A program made the position numbers and the translations under genes. From Paenibacillus sp. JCM 10914 (GTDB lineage Bacteria > Bacillota > Bacilli > Paenibacillales > Paenibacillaceae): a stretch of DNA of 64,000 nt. The stretch lies in assembly GCF_001315105.1 (NCBI RefSeq), contig NZ_BAZR01000002.1, positions 248,001 to 312,000 on the forward strand, read 5' to 3'. Below are positions 54,528-63,780 of the stretch, in pieces (position 1 is the stretch's first letter; each line of letters opens with the position of its first letter). Below the pieces are notes generated by a model. That model did not search any database and was not told the origin of the DNA. It saw only the letters and a list, made by a program, of their open reading frames with translations.

Positions 54528-55394
54528 ATGGTCAAAAATCATAAAAAAATGACGGTCGGCGAAATTGTGAAACGGTTTATCTTTATAACGATCGGAGCCA
54601 TTTTGATGGCTGTGGCACTTGAGGTTTTCCTCGTTCCCAATCAAATTATTGACGGGGGCATTACCGGTATTTCTATCGTACTGTCAGCGATCACCCCCTT
54701 AAAGTTGGGGGTCTTCCTGTTTCTGATCAACCTTCCCTTTCTGTACGTGGGGTACAAGCAGATTGGCAAGACGTTTGCGTTTTCAACCTTGTACGGCATT
54801 ATTGTACTGTCGCTGACGACAATGTACCTGCACCATTTTGAGCCTTTTACGAACGAGAAGATTCTCGCCGTTCTGTTCGGTGGTTTAATTCTCGGACTGG
54901 GCGTGGGGCTTGTGATTCGGTTCGGCGGTGCGCTGGACGGAACGGAGATTGTAGCGATTCTGCTCTCCAAGAGGCTGAGAATACCAGTCGGCCAGATCAT
55001 TATGATCATCAACGTCTTCATCTTCATTACGGCTGGCTTCGTATTTGGTGCGGATTCGGCGATGTACTCCATCTTCTCCTACTACATTGCAGCGAAGATG
55101 ATGGATATTGTCGTGGAGGGCTTAGACGAATCCAAATCTGTCACAATTATATCTAACGAATATGAGGAAATATCCAGCGCGATCATGCAACGCTTGGGAC
55201 GGAGCACCACGATGATTTATGCGAAAGGCGGCTATTCCCAGACCGATACGCAAATGATATACTGCGTAGTCACCCGGCTTGAGATTGCCAAGTTGAAGAC
55301 AGTCGTCCAGGAAATTGATAAGAATGCCTTTATTTCGATTCAGAATGTGGCGGATGTTCTTGGTGGCAATGCAGCCAAAGCGGATATTCACTAG
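54528..55394 (+). CDS. YitT family membrane protein
   Basis: 288 residues from the ATG at 54528 with AAAGGAG upstream. An N-terminal five-helix YitT_membrane domain contains GAILMAVALEVFLVPNQIID and GGALDGTEIVAILLSKRLRI. The C-terminal DUF2179 domain (about 210-285) contains GYSQTDTQMIYCVVTRLEIA. The C-terminal fold resembles nucleotide- or PII-like sensor modules. The transported substrate of the family is not established. Confidence 0.92.
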   Translation: MVKNHKKMTVGEIVKRFIFITIGAILMAVALEVFLVPNQIIDGGITGISIVLSAITPLKLGVFLFLINLPFLYVGYKQIGKTFAFSTLYGIIVLSLTTMYLHHFEPFTNEKILAVLFGGLILGLGVGLVIRFGGALDGTEIVAILLSKRLRIPVGQIIMIINVFIFITAGFVFGADSAMYSIFSYYIAAKMMDIVVEGLDESKSVTIISNEYEEISSAIMQRLGRSTTMIYAKGGYSQTDTQMIYCVVTRLEIAKLKTVVQEIDKNAFISIQNVADVLGGNAAKADIH

Positions 55395-55410
55395 GTACAT
55401 GTCAAGATGA

Positions 55411-55449
55411 ACAGACCTTTGCAGCAAGATCGCAAAGGTCTGTTTTTTG
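55411..55449. terminator. bidirectional terminator
   Basis: ACAGACCTTTGC (55411-55422) and GCAAAGGTCTGT (55432-55443) are a perfect 12-bp inverted repeat, then TTTTTG. It serves yitT and the convergent small gene. Confidence 0.9.
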
Positions 55450-55460
55450 CAGTGTTATGC

Positions 55461-55673
55461 TTATTTCCTTACTTCAAAAAACTCGCACTCCTCACGCTTA
55501 TGGTAACCCAGAGAGCTCACGCTGGACTGCGTAATGATGGTGTCGTCGGTGAACCGAATTACACGACTTCCAGACTCAATTAGATGATTATCTTTGAAGA
55601 TGCGTATGGGGATTCCTTGATCCATTACTTCCTGAAAGTCGGGATCAGTCATTAACGGTCTGACAATAGGCAC
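55461..55673 (-). CDS. small hypothetical protein downstream of thymidine kinase
   Basis: 70 residues from the GTG at 55673 with AAGGAGG upstream. Soluble, strand-rich (IPIRIFKDNHLIESGSRVIR, FTDDTIITQSSVSSLGYHKR), ending in CEFFEV. It starts 17 bp after the thymidine kinase stop and is probably co-transcribed with it. The family is not recognised; the pattern is that of short conserved Bacillales proteins of unknown role. Confidence 0.65.
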   Translation of the reverse strand: MPIVRPLMTDPDFQEVMDQGIPIRIFKDNHLIESGSRVIRFTDDTIITQSSVSSLGYHKREECEFFEVRK

Positions 55674-55690
55674 GAATCTATCCTCCTTAA

Positions 55691-56269
55691 CTAAGTTTTG
55701 TCCAGTGGTGGATTGGTGTGGCACTTGCGGCATACGGGGAAGTAGGTGTCGTTGCCACCGATCAGGATCTGCTCACCCGTGAATACCGGCTTGCCGTCAA
55801 TAACGCGGAGATTCATGATCGCTTTGCGTTCGCAGAACCAGCAGATTGTCTTCATTTCTTCGATTTTGTCGGCGTATATGAGCATCCACCGGCTCCCTTC
55901 AAAGAGCTCGTTGCGAAAATCATTCTTAAGGCCGAAACCCATCACAGGAACGTTCAATTCATCAACGATGCGTACGAGCTGGAGTATGCTATCTTTACCT
56001 AGGAATTGGCACTCGTCCACAAGCACGCAATAAGGTTTGGGGTGGTGAGCGCTAACGATGCCGAATATGTCGGTTGATTCCGTAATCGGAATAGCTTCTC
56101 TTCGCAGGCCGATTCGAGAGGATACATAACCCACGGAATCACGGTCATCCAAGGCTGAGGTGAAGAGTAATACGGGCTTGTTCTGTTCTTCGTAGTTATG
56201 AGCGACTTTCAAAATTTCAATGGACTTGCCGCTGTTCATCGATCCATACTTGAAAAATAATTGGGCCAT
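55691..56269 (-). CDS. tdk: thymidine kinase (type II)
   Basis: 192 residues from the ATG at 56269 behind AAAGGACG. P-loop GSMNSGKS (9-16), catalytic Glu region [12 protein letters not shown] near 84, lasso region with the zinc cysteines CWFCERKA and CRKCH near 143-188. It phosphorylates thymidine for salvage into dTMP. It forms a two-gene unit with the small gene after it. Confidence 0.95.
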   Translation of the reverse strand: MAQLFFKYGSMNSGKSIEILKVAHNYEEQNKPVLLFTSALDDRDSVGYVSSRIGLRREAIPITESTDIFGIVSAHHPKPYCVLVDECQFLGKDSILQLVRIVDELNVPVMGFGLKNDFRNELFEGSRWMLIYADKIEEMKTICWFCERKAIMNLRVIDGKPVFTGEQILIGGNDTYFPVCRKCHTNPPLDKT

Positions 56270-56422
56270 GCTGTAACGTCCTTTCTTTCTGTAACGCAAT
56301 GCGTTGTAATACTATATAAGTATGTTATGCAGATTATATTGTCGCATTATTGGGCTCATGTGTCTATCGAATCTGCTGGACTAAGTGATTATCGAGGGTG
56401 ATGCAGTCTTTCAAAAAAAGGT

Positions 56423-56451
56423 TTGACAACCTTTACCAGCAGTTGTAATAT
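56423..56451 (+). promoter_or_regulatory. promoter of the sulfonate-type ABC operon
   Basis: TTGACA (56423-56428), a 17-nt spacer and TAATAT (56446-56451). It leaves a leader of about 165 nt (to 56622) in which I see no S-box, T-box or terminator. The rest of 56270-56422 shows nothing I can name. Confidence 0.65.
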
Positions 56452-56622
56452 AAACGGCATACGAATCGAATACCAAGTGAATCGACCAGATAACTGGAGA
56501 TATTGCGCTGTTGTACAAGGACCTGATGATTATGGCACTTGTTAGGCGTTATATCTCTATTTTTTATGCTTTTAACCAAGTAAACAGGTAAGAATAATTA
56601 ATTTGAGAGGATGGTGAGCTAT

Positions 56623-57399
56623 ATGTCCGCAGATACACTCGTTATTGAGCAAGTGAACAAGGTTTTTCATACTCCGACCGGAAATGTGATTGCGTTACAG
56701 GGAATCGATCTGCGCGTACGCAAGGGAGAGTTCGTCACCTTAATCGGCCCTAGCGGCTGTGGTAAGAGCACGTTGCTCAAGATTGTGGCAGGGTTGGACA
56801 CATCGTTCGAGGGGAGTGTGCACCTTAACGACAAGCCGATCTTTGGACCGAGTATCGAGAAGGGATTTATTTTTCAAGAACCGCGCTTGTTTCCTTGGTT
56901 GACGGTGGAGAAGAATATCGCGGGTAATCTGTCTCTCAAGCAGAAGGAAGTACGAGCCAAAGTAGATGAACTCATCGAACTGGTAAGGTTGAAGGGGTTC
57001 GAGAAATCTTATCCACGAGAGTTGTCAGGAGGAATGGCTCAGCGTGTAGCCATAGCGCGGGCACTGCTGCGAAATCCGGACGTGCTGCTGCTGGATGAAC
57101 CGTTCGGCGCACTGGATGCATTCACTCGCTCGCATATGCAGGAGGTGCTGCTGGATATTTGGCAGAACAATCGCACGACGATGCTGTTTGTTACTCACGA
57201 CCTGGATGAAGCGGTATTTCTCGGCGAGCGGGTCGTGATCATGAATCCGCGACCTGGTCATATTCGTTCAATATTACCAATCGATCTGCCTTTTCCGCGC
57301 AAGCGGACGGGGGCTTCGTTCCAGGAGCTGCGAACATTGGTATTACGTGAATTCGAGAAGGTAGAAGAACCGGAGTTCGATACGGGAGCGGGAATTTAA
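56623..57399 (+). CDS. nitrate/sulfonate/taurine-type ABC transporter ATPase (SsuB/TauB-like)
   Basis: About 258 residues from the ATG at 56623; an in-frame ATG at 56611 lies against GAGAGG, so the later one has better spacing. Walker A is GPSGCGKST, the Q-loop [14 protein letters not shown], the signature [15 protein letters not shown], Walker [13 protein letters not shown] and the H-loop [13 protein letters not shown]. The phrase [10 protein letters not shown] and length are typical of SsuB/TauB/NrtD. Energy unit for the two permeases that follow. Confidence 0.92.
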   Translation: MSADTLVIEQVNKVFHTPTGNVIALQGIDLRVRKGEFVTLIGPSGCGKSTLLKIVAGLDTSFEGSVHLNDKPIFGPSIEKGFIFQEPRLFPWLTVEKNIAGNLSLKQKEVRAKVDELIELVRLKGFEKSYPRELSGGMAQRVAIARALLRNPDVLLLDEPFGALDAFTRSHMQEVLLDIWQNNRTTMLFVTHDLDEAVFLGERVVIMNPRPGHIRSILPIDLPFPRKRTGASFQELRTLVLREFEKVEEPEFDTGAGI

Positions 57400-57453
57400 C
57401 ATACGTAAAGTTTTGGACAGTTAAACGATAGATAACGGGGGAGAGACGTAATC

Positions 57454-58473
57454 ATGAGATCAAAGAACAAGAGCGCTGTATTCATTCTACTATTCATCAT
57501 TTCTGTATTGGCTTCCGGATGCGCAGGCACAGACAGCGAATCTCAGGTTCGTGCCGTAGCGAAGGGGGCGGACGGTCAGTATGATGATCTGATCGTCAGG
57601 CTCGGCGTACAGGGAAGCGGGGGGTTGTTTGGCAAGGCCCGCGAGGCAAAGTGGTTTGAGGATGAGTTCGGCAAGCTGGGGGTCAAGGTGGAGTGGGCAG
57701 AGTTTCAAAGCGGACCGCCGATGACGGAAGCGATGGCTTCGAATCGTCTGGATTTTGCGGGCTTAGGCAATATGCCGATTATCGCGGCTCAGGCGGCAGA
57801 TATTCCATTTAAGGTTATATCCCAGAGTCTGCATGGTCAGAAGAATGTGGCCATTATTGTGCCGCCAGACAGTACGGCCCAGTCGCTGACTGATCTGAAA
57901 GGCAAGAAGATAGCCGTAACCAAGGGAAGCAACGCGTTTAACTTTCTTTACCGGGGACTGGCGGATGCGGGAGTCAAAGTGTCTGACATTGAGATCATTC
58001 AGCTTCAGCCTGACGAAGCTCAACCGGCTTTTGAATCAGGCGGGGTAGATGCATGGGCAACGTGGGACCCTTATATAACCTTGAATACGTTGACAGGGAA
58101 AGGCAAAGTGCTGGTCGATGGCGAGCAGATTGGCGTTCTGTCGCCATCTTTCAATATTGTACGGAAGGATTTTGCCGATCAATATCCGGATCTCGTGACG
58201 CTCTATCTTAAAGTGCTGAACCAGACGCTGACTTGGGAGAAGGAGAATGAAGCGGAGGCCCTTAAGCGATATGCTGACGAGCGGGACGTTCCAGAGGAAG
58301 TGATCCAGGGTACTTTTGACCGATCTAGATCCATCAATATCCCGGTAACAGATGAGATTATAGCAGAACAACAGAAAACGGCAGATTTTCAATTCGAACA
58401 GAAAACCATCCGCAAAAAAATCCAGGTTAAGGAGGTATTTGATAATCAATACATAGAGGCCGCATCCAAATAG
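57454..58473 (+). CDS. sulfonate/aliphatic-sulfur-type substrate-binding lipoprotein (SsuA-like)
   Basis: 339 residues. The signal peptide ends at VLASGC with Cys23 for lipidation. The mature NMT1/SsuA fold contains LGVQGSGGLFGKAREAKWFE and LDFAGLGNMPIIAAQAADIP. LKGKKIAVTKGSNAFNFLYR then marks the hinge, and GVDAWATWDPYITLN the ligand-facing loop. The pattern fits aliphatic sulfonate, taurine or sulfone binders. RBS AACGGGGGAGAG. The monooxygenase at the operon end supports a sulfur source as ligand. Confidence 0.9.
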   Translation: MRSKNKSAVFILLFIISVLASGCAGTDSESQVRAVAKGADGQYDDLIVRLGVQGSGGLFGKAREAKWFEDEFGKLGVKVEWAEFQSGPPMTEAMASNRLDFAGLGNMPIIAAQAADIPFKVISQSLHGQKNVAIIVPPDSTAQSLTDLKGKKIAVTKGSNAFNFLYRGLADAGVKVSDIEIIQLQPDEAQPAFESGGVDAWATWDPYITLNTLTGKGKVLVDGEQIGVLSPSFNIVRKDFADQYPDLVTLYLKVLNQTLTWEKENEAEALKRYADERDVPEEVIQGTFDRSRSINIPVTDEIIAEQQKTADFQFEQKTIRKKIQVKEVFDNQYIEAASK

Positions 58474-58504
58474 TGCAAAACGAAGGTGAGAGGAGGCGTG
58501 TTAT

Positions 58505-59365
58505 ATGCTCCAAGAAGGAATCAGTAAAGGGGCGGTGGTTATTCCCACCGAGCCTGTAAAAAGTCTGAAACGAGTAGAGCGCCAAGTTCTAATCAAGTTT
58601 ACTAATGCATTGATAGGCTGGCTTGTTCCTCTCTTCATCGTCATCGTGTGGCAGATTGCAGGATCATTAGGGTGGCTTAATCCGATTTTGCTCCCGACTC
58701 CGCTCGAAATTTGGAATGAATTCGTTCTGCTAACAAGCACGGGCGAGTTAATCCATCATCTTGGCATTTCATCCTGGCGAGCGCTGCTTGGATTTTTGCT
58801 CGGCGGCGGCCTGGGTTTGGCTGCTGGCCTATGGGTAGGCTTCTCCTATAAAGCGGAACGGCTTGTCGATCCGTCGTTGCAAATGCTGAGGACACTTCCC
58901 CATTTGGCGATAGCGCCGCTATTTATCTTATGGTTTGGTTTTGGCGAAACCTCGAAAATACTGTTAATCGCCAAAGGCTCGTTCTTCCCGTTGTACGTGA
59001 ATACTTTTCTCGGGATCCGATCCGTGGACAACAGGCTGTTTGATGTTGCGCGCGTGCTGCAGTTTAGCCGCTGGGATTTGATCCGTAGATTGATCGTCCC
59101 GGCATCGCTGCCCAACATATTTCTCGGGATCCGTCTCTCGATTGGCGTTGCGTGGCTTGGACTGGTGGTAGCTGAACTGATGGGCTCCAGCTCCGGTATC
59201 GGCTATATCATTAATGATGCACGTTCTTTCTCATGGACGACCGTCGTATTCGTCGGAATCATTGTGTTTGCACTCGTCGGAAAGCTTTCGGATTCTCTCG
59301 TGAAATGGCTTGAAGGCAGGCTGTTGCGTTGGCGGGACAGTTATAAGGGAGGCGGCCGTTCATGA
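58505..59365 (+). CDS. SsuC-like ABC transporter permease, first copy
   Basis: 286 residues. An N-terminal helix (IGWLVPLFIVIVWQIAGSLG) is followed by LPTPLEIWNEF, the SsuC/TauC entry motif, four to five more helices and the EAA-type loop LIRRLIVPASLPNIFLGIRL near 200. RBS GAGAGGAGGCG. It overlaps the second permease by 4 bp; the two are clear paralogues and probably make a heterodimeric channel. Confidence 0.92.
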   Translation: MLQEGISKGAVVIPTEPVKSLKRVERQVLIKFTNALIGWLVPLFIVIVWQIAGSLGWLNPILLPTPLEIWNEFVLLTSTGELIHHLGISSWRALLGFLLGGGLGLAAGLWVGFSYKAERLVDPSLQMLRTLPHLAIAPLFILWFGFGETSKILLIAKGSFFPLYVNTFLGIRSVDNRLFDVARVLQFSRWDLIRRLIVPASLPNIFLGIRLSIGVAWLGLVVAELMGSSSGIGYIINDARSFSWTTVVFVGIIVFALVGKLSDSLVKWLEGRLLRWRDSYKGGGRS

Positions 59366-60170
59366 AGACCGAGTTAACACCACAAGCGTCCGTAAAGAAA
59401 GATGGACTCATTGCAATTCCGGCCCCGCTGCATGCTTGGCTGTTGCCCATCATCATTGTTGCTGCATGGCAGGCCGCAGGAGATTTCGGCTGGATTTCGG
59501 CGACCTTGTTGCCTACACCGCTGGTCATTGCTAAGCAGTTCGTGAGTTTGGGATTTAGCGGTGAGCTATGGGAGCATTTTGGAATCAGTATGATGCGGGC
59601 ACTATCTGGCTTTTTCCTAGGCGGGTTAACCGGGCTAGTTTTAGGGTTGTCTACTGGGCTCGGCAAAATGGCGGAGCGTACGTTGGACCCTTCCATTCAG
59701 ATGCTGCGGACGGTACCGCTGTTATCGCTGATACCACTTTTTATTCTCTGGTTCGGTATTGGGGAATTCTCGAAGATTCTCATGATTTCGCTCGGGGCAT
59801 TCTTTCCGATGTATGTGAACACCTTTCTTGGCATTCGCAGCGTGGATGTGAAGCTATATGAAGTGTCGCGGATATTTCAATACTCGAAGCTGAGATTGTT
59901 AACGAAGTTAATCATTCCATCGGCACTGCCGAATATCCTGCTGGGGATTCGGTTATCGTTAGGAGTATCGTGGCTTGTCTTGGTTGTTGCCGAGATGATG
60001 GGTACGAGTGCGGGCATCGGTATATGATTCAGGACGCGAGAGCTTACTCGCAGACAGATATCGTTTTTGTAGGGATCATTATATTCGCGATAGTAGGTAA
60101 ATTGTCAGATTCGATTGTACGGCAATTAGAATCCAGGCTGCTTGGATGGAGAGAGACCTATAAAGGTTAG
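59362..60170 (+). CDS. SsuC-like ABC transporter permease, second copy, frameshifted
   Basis: About 269 residues after repair. LHAWLLPIIIVAAWQAAGDF, LLPTPLVIAKQF and LIIPSALPNILLGIRLSLGV align with the first permease along their length. The frame stops at 60027 just after GTSAGIG, while MIQDARAYSQTDIVFVGIII continues in the next frame to 60170. One missing T near 60024 (GGTTATATG read as GGTATATG) gives GIGYMIQDARAYS, exactly as the first copy has GIGYIINDARSFS. So the break is almost surely artificial. Confidence 0.9.
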
Positions 60171-60253
60171 GGTTAGGGACTGCATAACTAAGGTATCATC
60201 ACGCTATTGAAGCTGGAGTAGAGTAGGGCGCTGTTGAGAGGAGTGCTAAAGAG

Positions 60254-61618
60254 ATGGTAACAACCAATCGAAGGCAAGATCAGATGCATCTGGGTGCATT
60301 TATATATTATACGGGACATCATTATGCCGGCTGGCGCCATCCGGATTCTGAAGTAGAAGGACTGTTTGGCGTAGAGCTCTATAAGAAACTGGCAATCACG
60401 GCTGAGCGCGGTAAATTTGATATGATGTTTTTTGCCGATTTACTGTATGTCACACAAGTAGAGCATTCCGCATCGGGCATGCTTGATCCACTCACACTGT
60501 TGCCCGCACTTTCCACGGTCACGGACAAGTTGGGCCTTACGGCTACTGTGTCCACAACCTATAATGAGCCCTACAATGTGGCGAGGAAGTTCGCCTCGCT
60601 CGATTGGATCAGCGGCGGCCGAGCAGGCTGGAATATCGTGACCTCGCAATTGGATATAGAAGCCCATAATTATGGTAAGCTGAAGCATCCAGAACATGGC
60701 TTGCGTTACGAGATGGCTCGGGAATTCGTTGAGGTTGTTACAAGATTATGGGACACATGGGAAGATGACGCACTTGTGCTTGATCGTGAGCAAGGCTCAT
60801 TCGCAGAGGGTGCGAAAGTGCAGGCTGCGGATTATACAGGTCAGTGGTATTCTACCAAAGGACCGCTTAACGTTCCGAGACCACCGCAAGGTTACCCTGT
60901 TCTGATTCAAGCCGGGTCATCCGACCCTGGACAGAATTTTGCAGCTCAGTACGGTGAGGTTATCTTTACAGCGCAGCAGTCGAAGCGAGCAGCGCAAGAT
61001 TTCTATCAGCGTGTCAACAGTAAACTGAGTCAGTATGGACGTAAGCCTGGAAGCTTAAAGATCATGCCCGGCTTATCCCCTGTAATCGGGGCAACGGAAG
61101 AGGAAGCTTGGCAGAAGTTCAATGAGCTGCAGTCACTGATTCCGGCATCTGCAGCGGTTACGGTTCTATCTGGTTTTTTAAACTACGATTTGAGCAACTA
61201 CCCGCTGGATCAGCCGCTGCCAAGCGACATTCCAGACCCGGTTGCTGCCTCGAACGGGATGAAGAGCCGAGTTCAACTCTATATGGATATGGCCTACCAG
61301 GATAATTTGTCCATACTGGAACTGGGTAGGAAAATCTTAAGCGCGCGAGGACATATGCAGTTTGTCGGAACGCCGGAACAACTGGCCGACATGATGGAGG
61401 ACTGGTTTGCGGAGCGTGCTTGCGACGGATTCAACATCATGCCTCCGGTATTGCCGGGTGATCTGGAGGATTTTGTGGATTCGGTGATTCCATTGCTACA
61501 GGAGCGAGGCCTTTTTCGAACCGAATACACCGGTTCTACATTAAGAGAGCATTTGGGCTTGGAGCGGCCTGGTGTCGGGCATTTCCGTAAGGAGTCTGTG
61601 CAGGCAGCGGTGAAATGA
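60254..61618 (+). CDS. FMN-dependent LLM-class monooxygenase (NtaA/SnaA/DszA group)
   Basis: 454 residues of the bacterial-luciferase-like fold. Family features are YTGHHYAGWRHPDSE at the N-terminus and FDMMFFADLLYVTQ. LDPLTLLPALSTVTDKLGLT follows, then SGGRAGWNIVTSQ near 116 and PVLIQAGSSDPGQNFAA near 215. NtaA/DszA/SnaA-type enzymes use FMNH2 and oxygen on chelators, sulfones, sulfonates and related compounds. At the end of an Ssu-type importer operon it probably frees sulfur from the imported compound. No flavin reductase lies in the operon. RBS GAGAGGAG. Confidence 0.9.
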   Translation: MVTTNRRQDQMHLGAFIYYTGHHYAGWRHPDSEVEGLFGVELYKKLAITAERGKFDMMFFADLLYVTQVEHSASGMLDPLTLLPALSTVTDKLGLTATVSTTYNEPYNVARKFASLDWISGGRAGWNIVTSQLDIEAHNYGKLKHPEHGLRYEMAREFVEVVTRLWDTWEDDALVLDREQGSFAEGAKVQAADYTGQWYSTKGPLNVPRPPQGYPVLIQAGSSDPGQNFAAQYGEVIFTAQQSKRAAQDFYQRVNSKLSQYGRKPGSLKIMPGLSPVIGATEEEAWQKFNELQSLIPASAAVTVLSGFLNYDLSNYPLDQPLPSDIPDPVAASNGMKSRVQLYMDMAYQDNLSILELGRKILSARGHMQFVGTPEQLADMMEDWFAERACDGFNIMPPVLPGDLEDFVDSVIPLLQERGLFRTEYTGSTLREHLGLERPGVGHFRKESVQAAVK

Positions 61619-61634
61619 GTAAATGATGTGTGTG

Positions 61635-61680
61635 ATAACGATGGACTGGTCCAATGGACATGTTCATCGTTATTTTATTC
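61635..61680 (+). terminator. terminator of the sulfonate-type operon
   Basis: ATAACGATG (61635-61643) and CATCGTTAT (61665-61673) with an inner GTCC/GGAC pairing; TTTATTC follows. Confidence 0.75.
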
Positions 61681-61869
61681 TGAGGAGCAAGTCTCGCCAC
61701 GAAGACTTGTAAAGCGCGGAAGAAGTTCATTGCCCAACGAGCTCAAGTAGTGCCGTATAATAGAGGTACTAATGTCTAAGTATCTAGGACTTATTATTTT
61801 TTCACCAGTATTGTCAGAAATACGAAGCCTTTCGAGTCATATGAGTAGTCAACGATACGAAAGAGGGTT

Positions 61870-63629
61870 GTGAAGTTGGAATCGACAGTTGGGATAGCAT
61901 CTACATTCGTTCAGTGGGAAGAACTTGAGGATTCCGAACTGGTCCGATACGCGCAGGCAGGAGAACAGGAGGCATTCAGTGAGCTTGTCAGGCGACATCG
62001 GTCCAAGGTATACGGATATGCCAGGTCCATCACGCGGGAGTCTTACATGGCGGAGGACATCGTACAGGATGCCCTGGTACGCGCATTTATGCATCTCGGT
62101 AAATTGGTGGATGTCCAGCGCTTTCTGCCTTGGGTGCACCGGATTGTCCGTAATCAGGCGTACACTCGTCTGAAGGGAAAGACTTCTGGAAAAGAGCTTA
62201 CTTTCACGGATCTTGAAGGGGCTGGCCCAAGCGATGGTACCGACAACCAGCAATGGAATGACCTTGACAGCATACTCCGCAGGTTAAACCGTTCTGCCAA
62301 GGAGGCGACCGAAGCTTCAATGTGCCGGAGGAGCGACTTGTGCAGCAGGAGACGCTGCAAGTGATCACGGGAATTATTCAATGCCTGAAGCCGCGAGAAC
62401 GCCTTGTTTTCGAATCCCATTTCTTCGACCAACTGTCGCCGCAGGAAATTGCAAAGCTGTTCAACCTCTCTTCCGCTAATGTGTATCAGATCATCTCGAG
62501 GTCACGAAAAAAAGTGATTCAAGAGAAAATTCGCGTTACCGTTGACGCTTATATTAGAACGAGAAGGGATTGGGGAACGATGAACAAGCAACAATTGACG
62601 TATGAAGGTGCATTAACCGATGCTAACAGTTGGACCTCTGCAGCTGATGCAGTGTATAAGATGCTGCATTTTACCGACCGCAAATTATCCATGCCGATGG
62701 TGATGGGATTAACAGGCCATGCCTTTAGGATAAACATCATCGCGCCCAATGTGCACATTGCAGGACCAACCGCATACTCTTTTGGGAAGGTGATCTCCCG
62801 GGGGCTCCATAATATCGGGTATGACTCCAAATATGTTGACGGCATGACATCAGAGATCGGTCCCAACACCAATCTGCTGGATCCATCCGTTATGGAAAAG
62901 AGTGCTATGGACAAACGCAGCATACACCAAGAGTTGCCCAAGGCACTGGATCTGATCCACAGCTCATTGGATCGCGGTTATCCGGCACTGGCATGGGATA
63001 TATTCTTCCCTGAGTTTGGAACGGTGTATGGATATGACGACGATACGAGAACGTTATACGCGGAACAATGTGGAAGATTGGATACACTTCCCTATGAGAA
63101 TCTTGGCCGGAGTGTATTGGAAGAAATCTTTGTATTGATAATTGAAGGTTCCATTGAATTGACGTTAAAGCAACAGCTTCAACGTGCCCTTGAAACGGTT
63201 ATCGAACACTATGAGGGTATCGAGAATGCCGTTCCAACCGCCGTTATAGGATTAGCCGCCTATGATGCGTGGATGACATCACTGGAGGGTGGTGAGGTGG
63301 AGCCTAATGGACACGCCTACAGTATCGCTGTTCTGCGAGATGCTCGATTCCATGCATCCCAATTCTTCCAAGAATTGATTGCATCATGGCCGGATGACAG
63401 CGATGTACACCCACACTTGACTGATTTATTCGTAAAAGCCACAACGCTGTACAACGGCATGTATGACAAATTGAATGTTCTTCATCAAATGTTTCCCTTC
63501 CCGGATGGTGGAGAACCGAATGTAAAGGCTCAATCCGTAACAACTATCGCTTTAGTTCAGGAGATTAAGGCTTTGGAATATCAGGCCTTAGACGTGCTCA
63601 AAGAGATCTACAGAACATTAGATCTGTAA
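61870..63629 (+). CDS. ECF-type sigma factor fused to a large C-terminal sensor-like domain, frameshifted
   Basis: About 587 residues after repair; the start is a GTG at 61870 behind AGAGGG. Sigma region 2 (about 20-95) contains YAQAGEQEAFSELVRRHRSK and AEDIVQDALVRAFMH. Region 4 (about 165-215) contains LKPRERLVFESHFFDQLSPQ and EIAKLFNLSSANVYQIISRS. The frame breaks near 62318: one missing T gives EAFNVPEERLVQQ. From about residue 238 an extra domain of 350 residues begins (TYEGALTDANSWTSAADAVY). It is similar in feel to the C39-like BtrH N-terminal and DUF4872 group. No anti-sigma gene is adjacent. Confidence 0.78.
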
Positions 63630-63647
63630 AAAAACGGTGAAGACGTA

Positions 63648-63677
63648 TTTACAACTTTGCGTGTTCTGTTCTAAAAT
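63648..63677 (+). promoter_or_regulatory. promoter ahead of the EamA gene
   Basis: TTTACA (63648-63653), an 18-nt spacer and TAAAAT (63672-63677), just after the sigma gene. Confidence 0.45.
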
Positions 63678-63706
63678 GGCATTAAATTAATATCATACAA
63701 AAGCTT

Positions 63707-63758
63707 CCCCACTTTTTATTGTTTTCTGGTCTCCAAAACAATGAGAGGTGGGGTTTTT
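63707..63758 (+). terminator. hairpin with T-run before the EamA gene
   Basis: CCCCAC (63707-63712) with GTGGGG (63748-63753) and TTGTTTT (63719-63725) with AAAACAA (63735-63741) make a two-part stem followed by TTTTTG. It is either the sigma gene terminator or, given the promoter upstream, an attenuator for the EamA gene. Confidence 0.65.
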
Positions 63759-63780
63759 GTCGTGTGGGGGTAGAGAAAAC

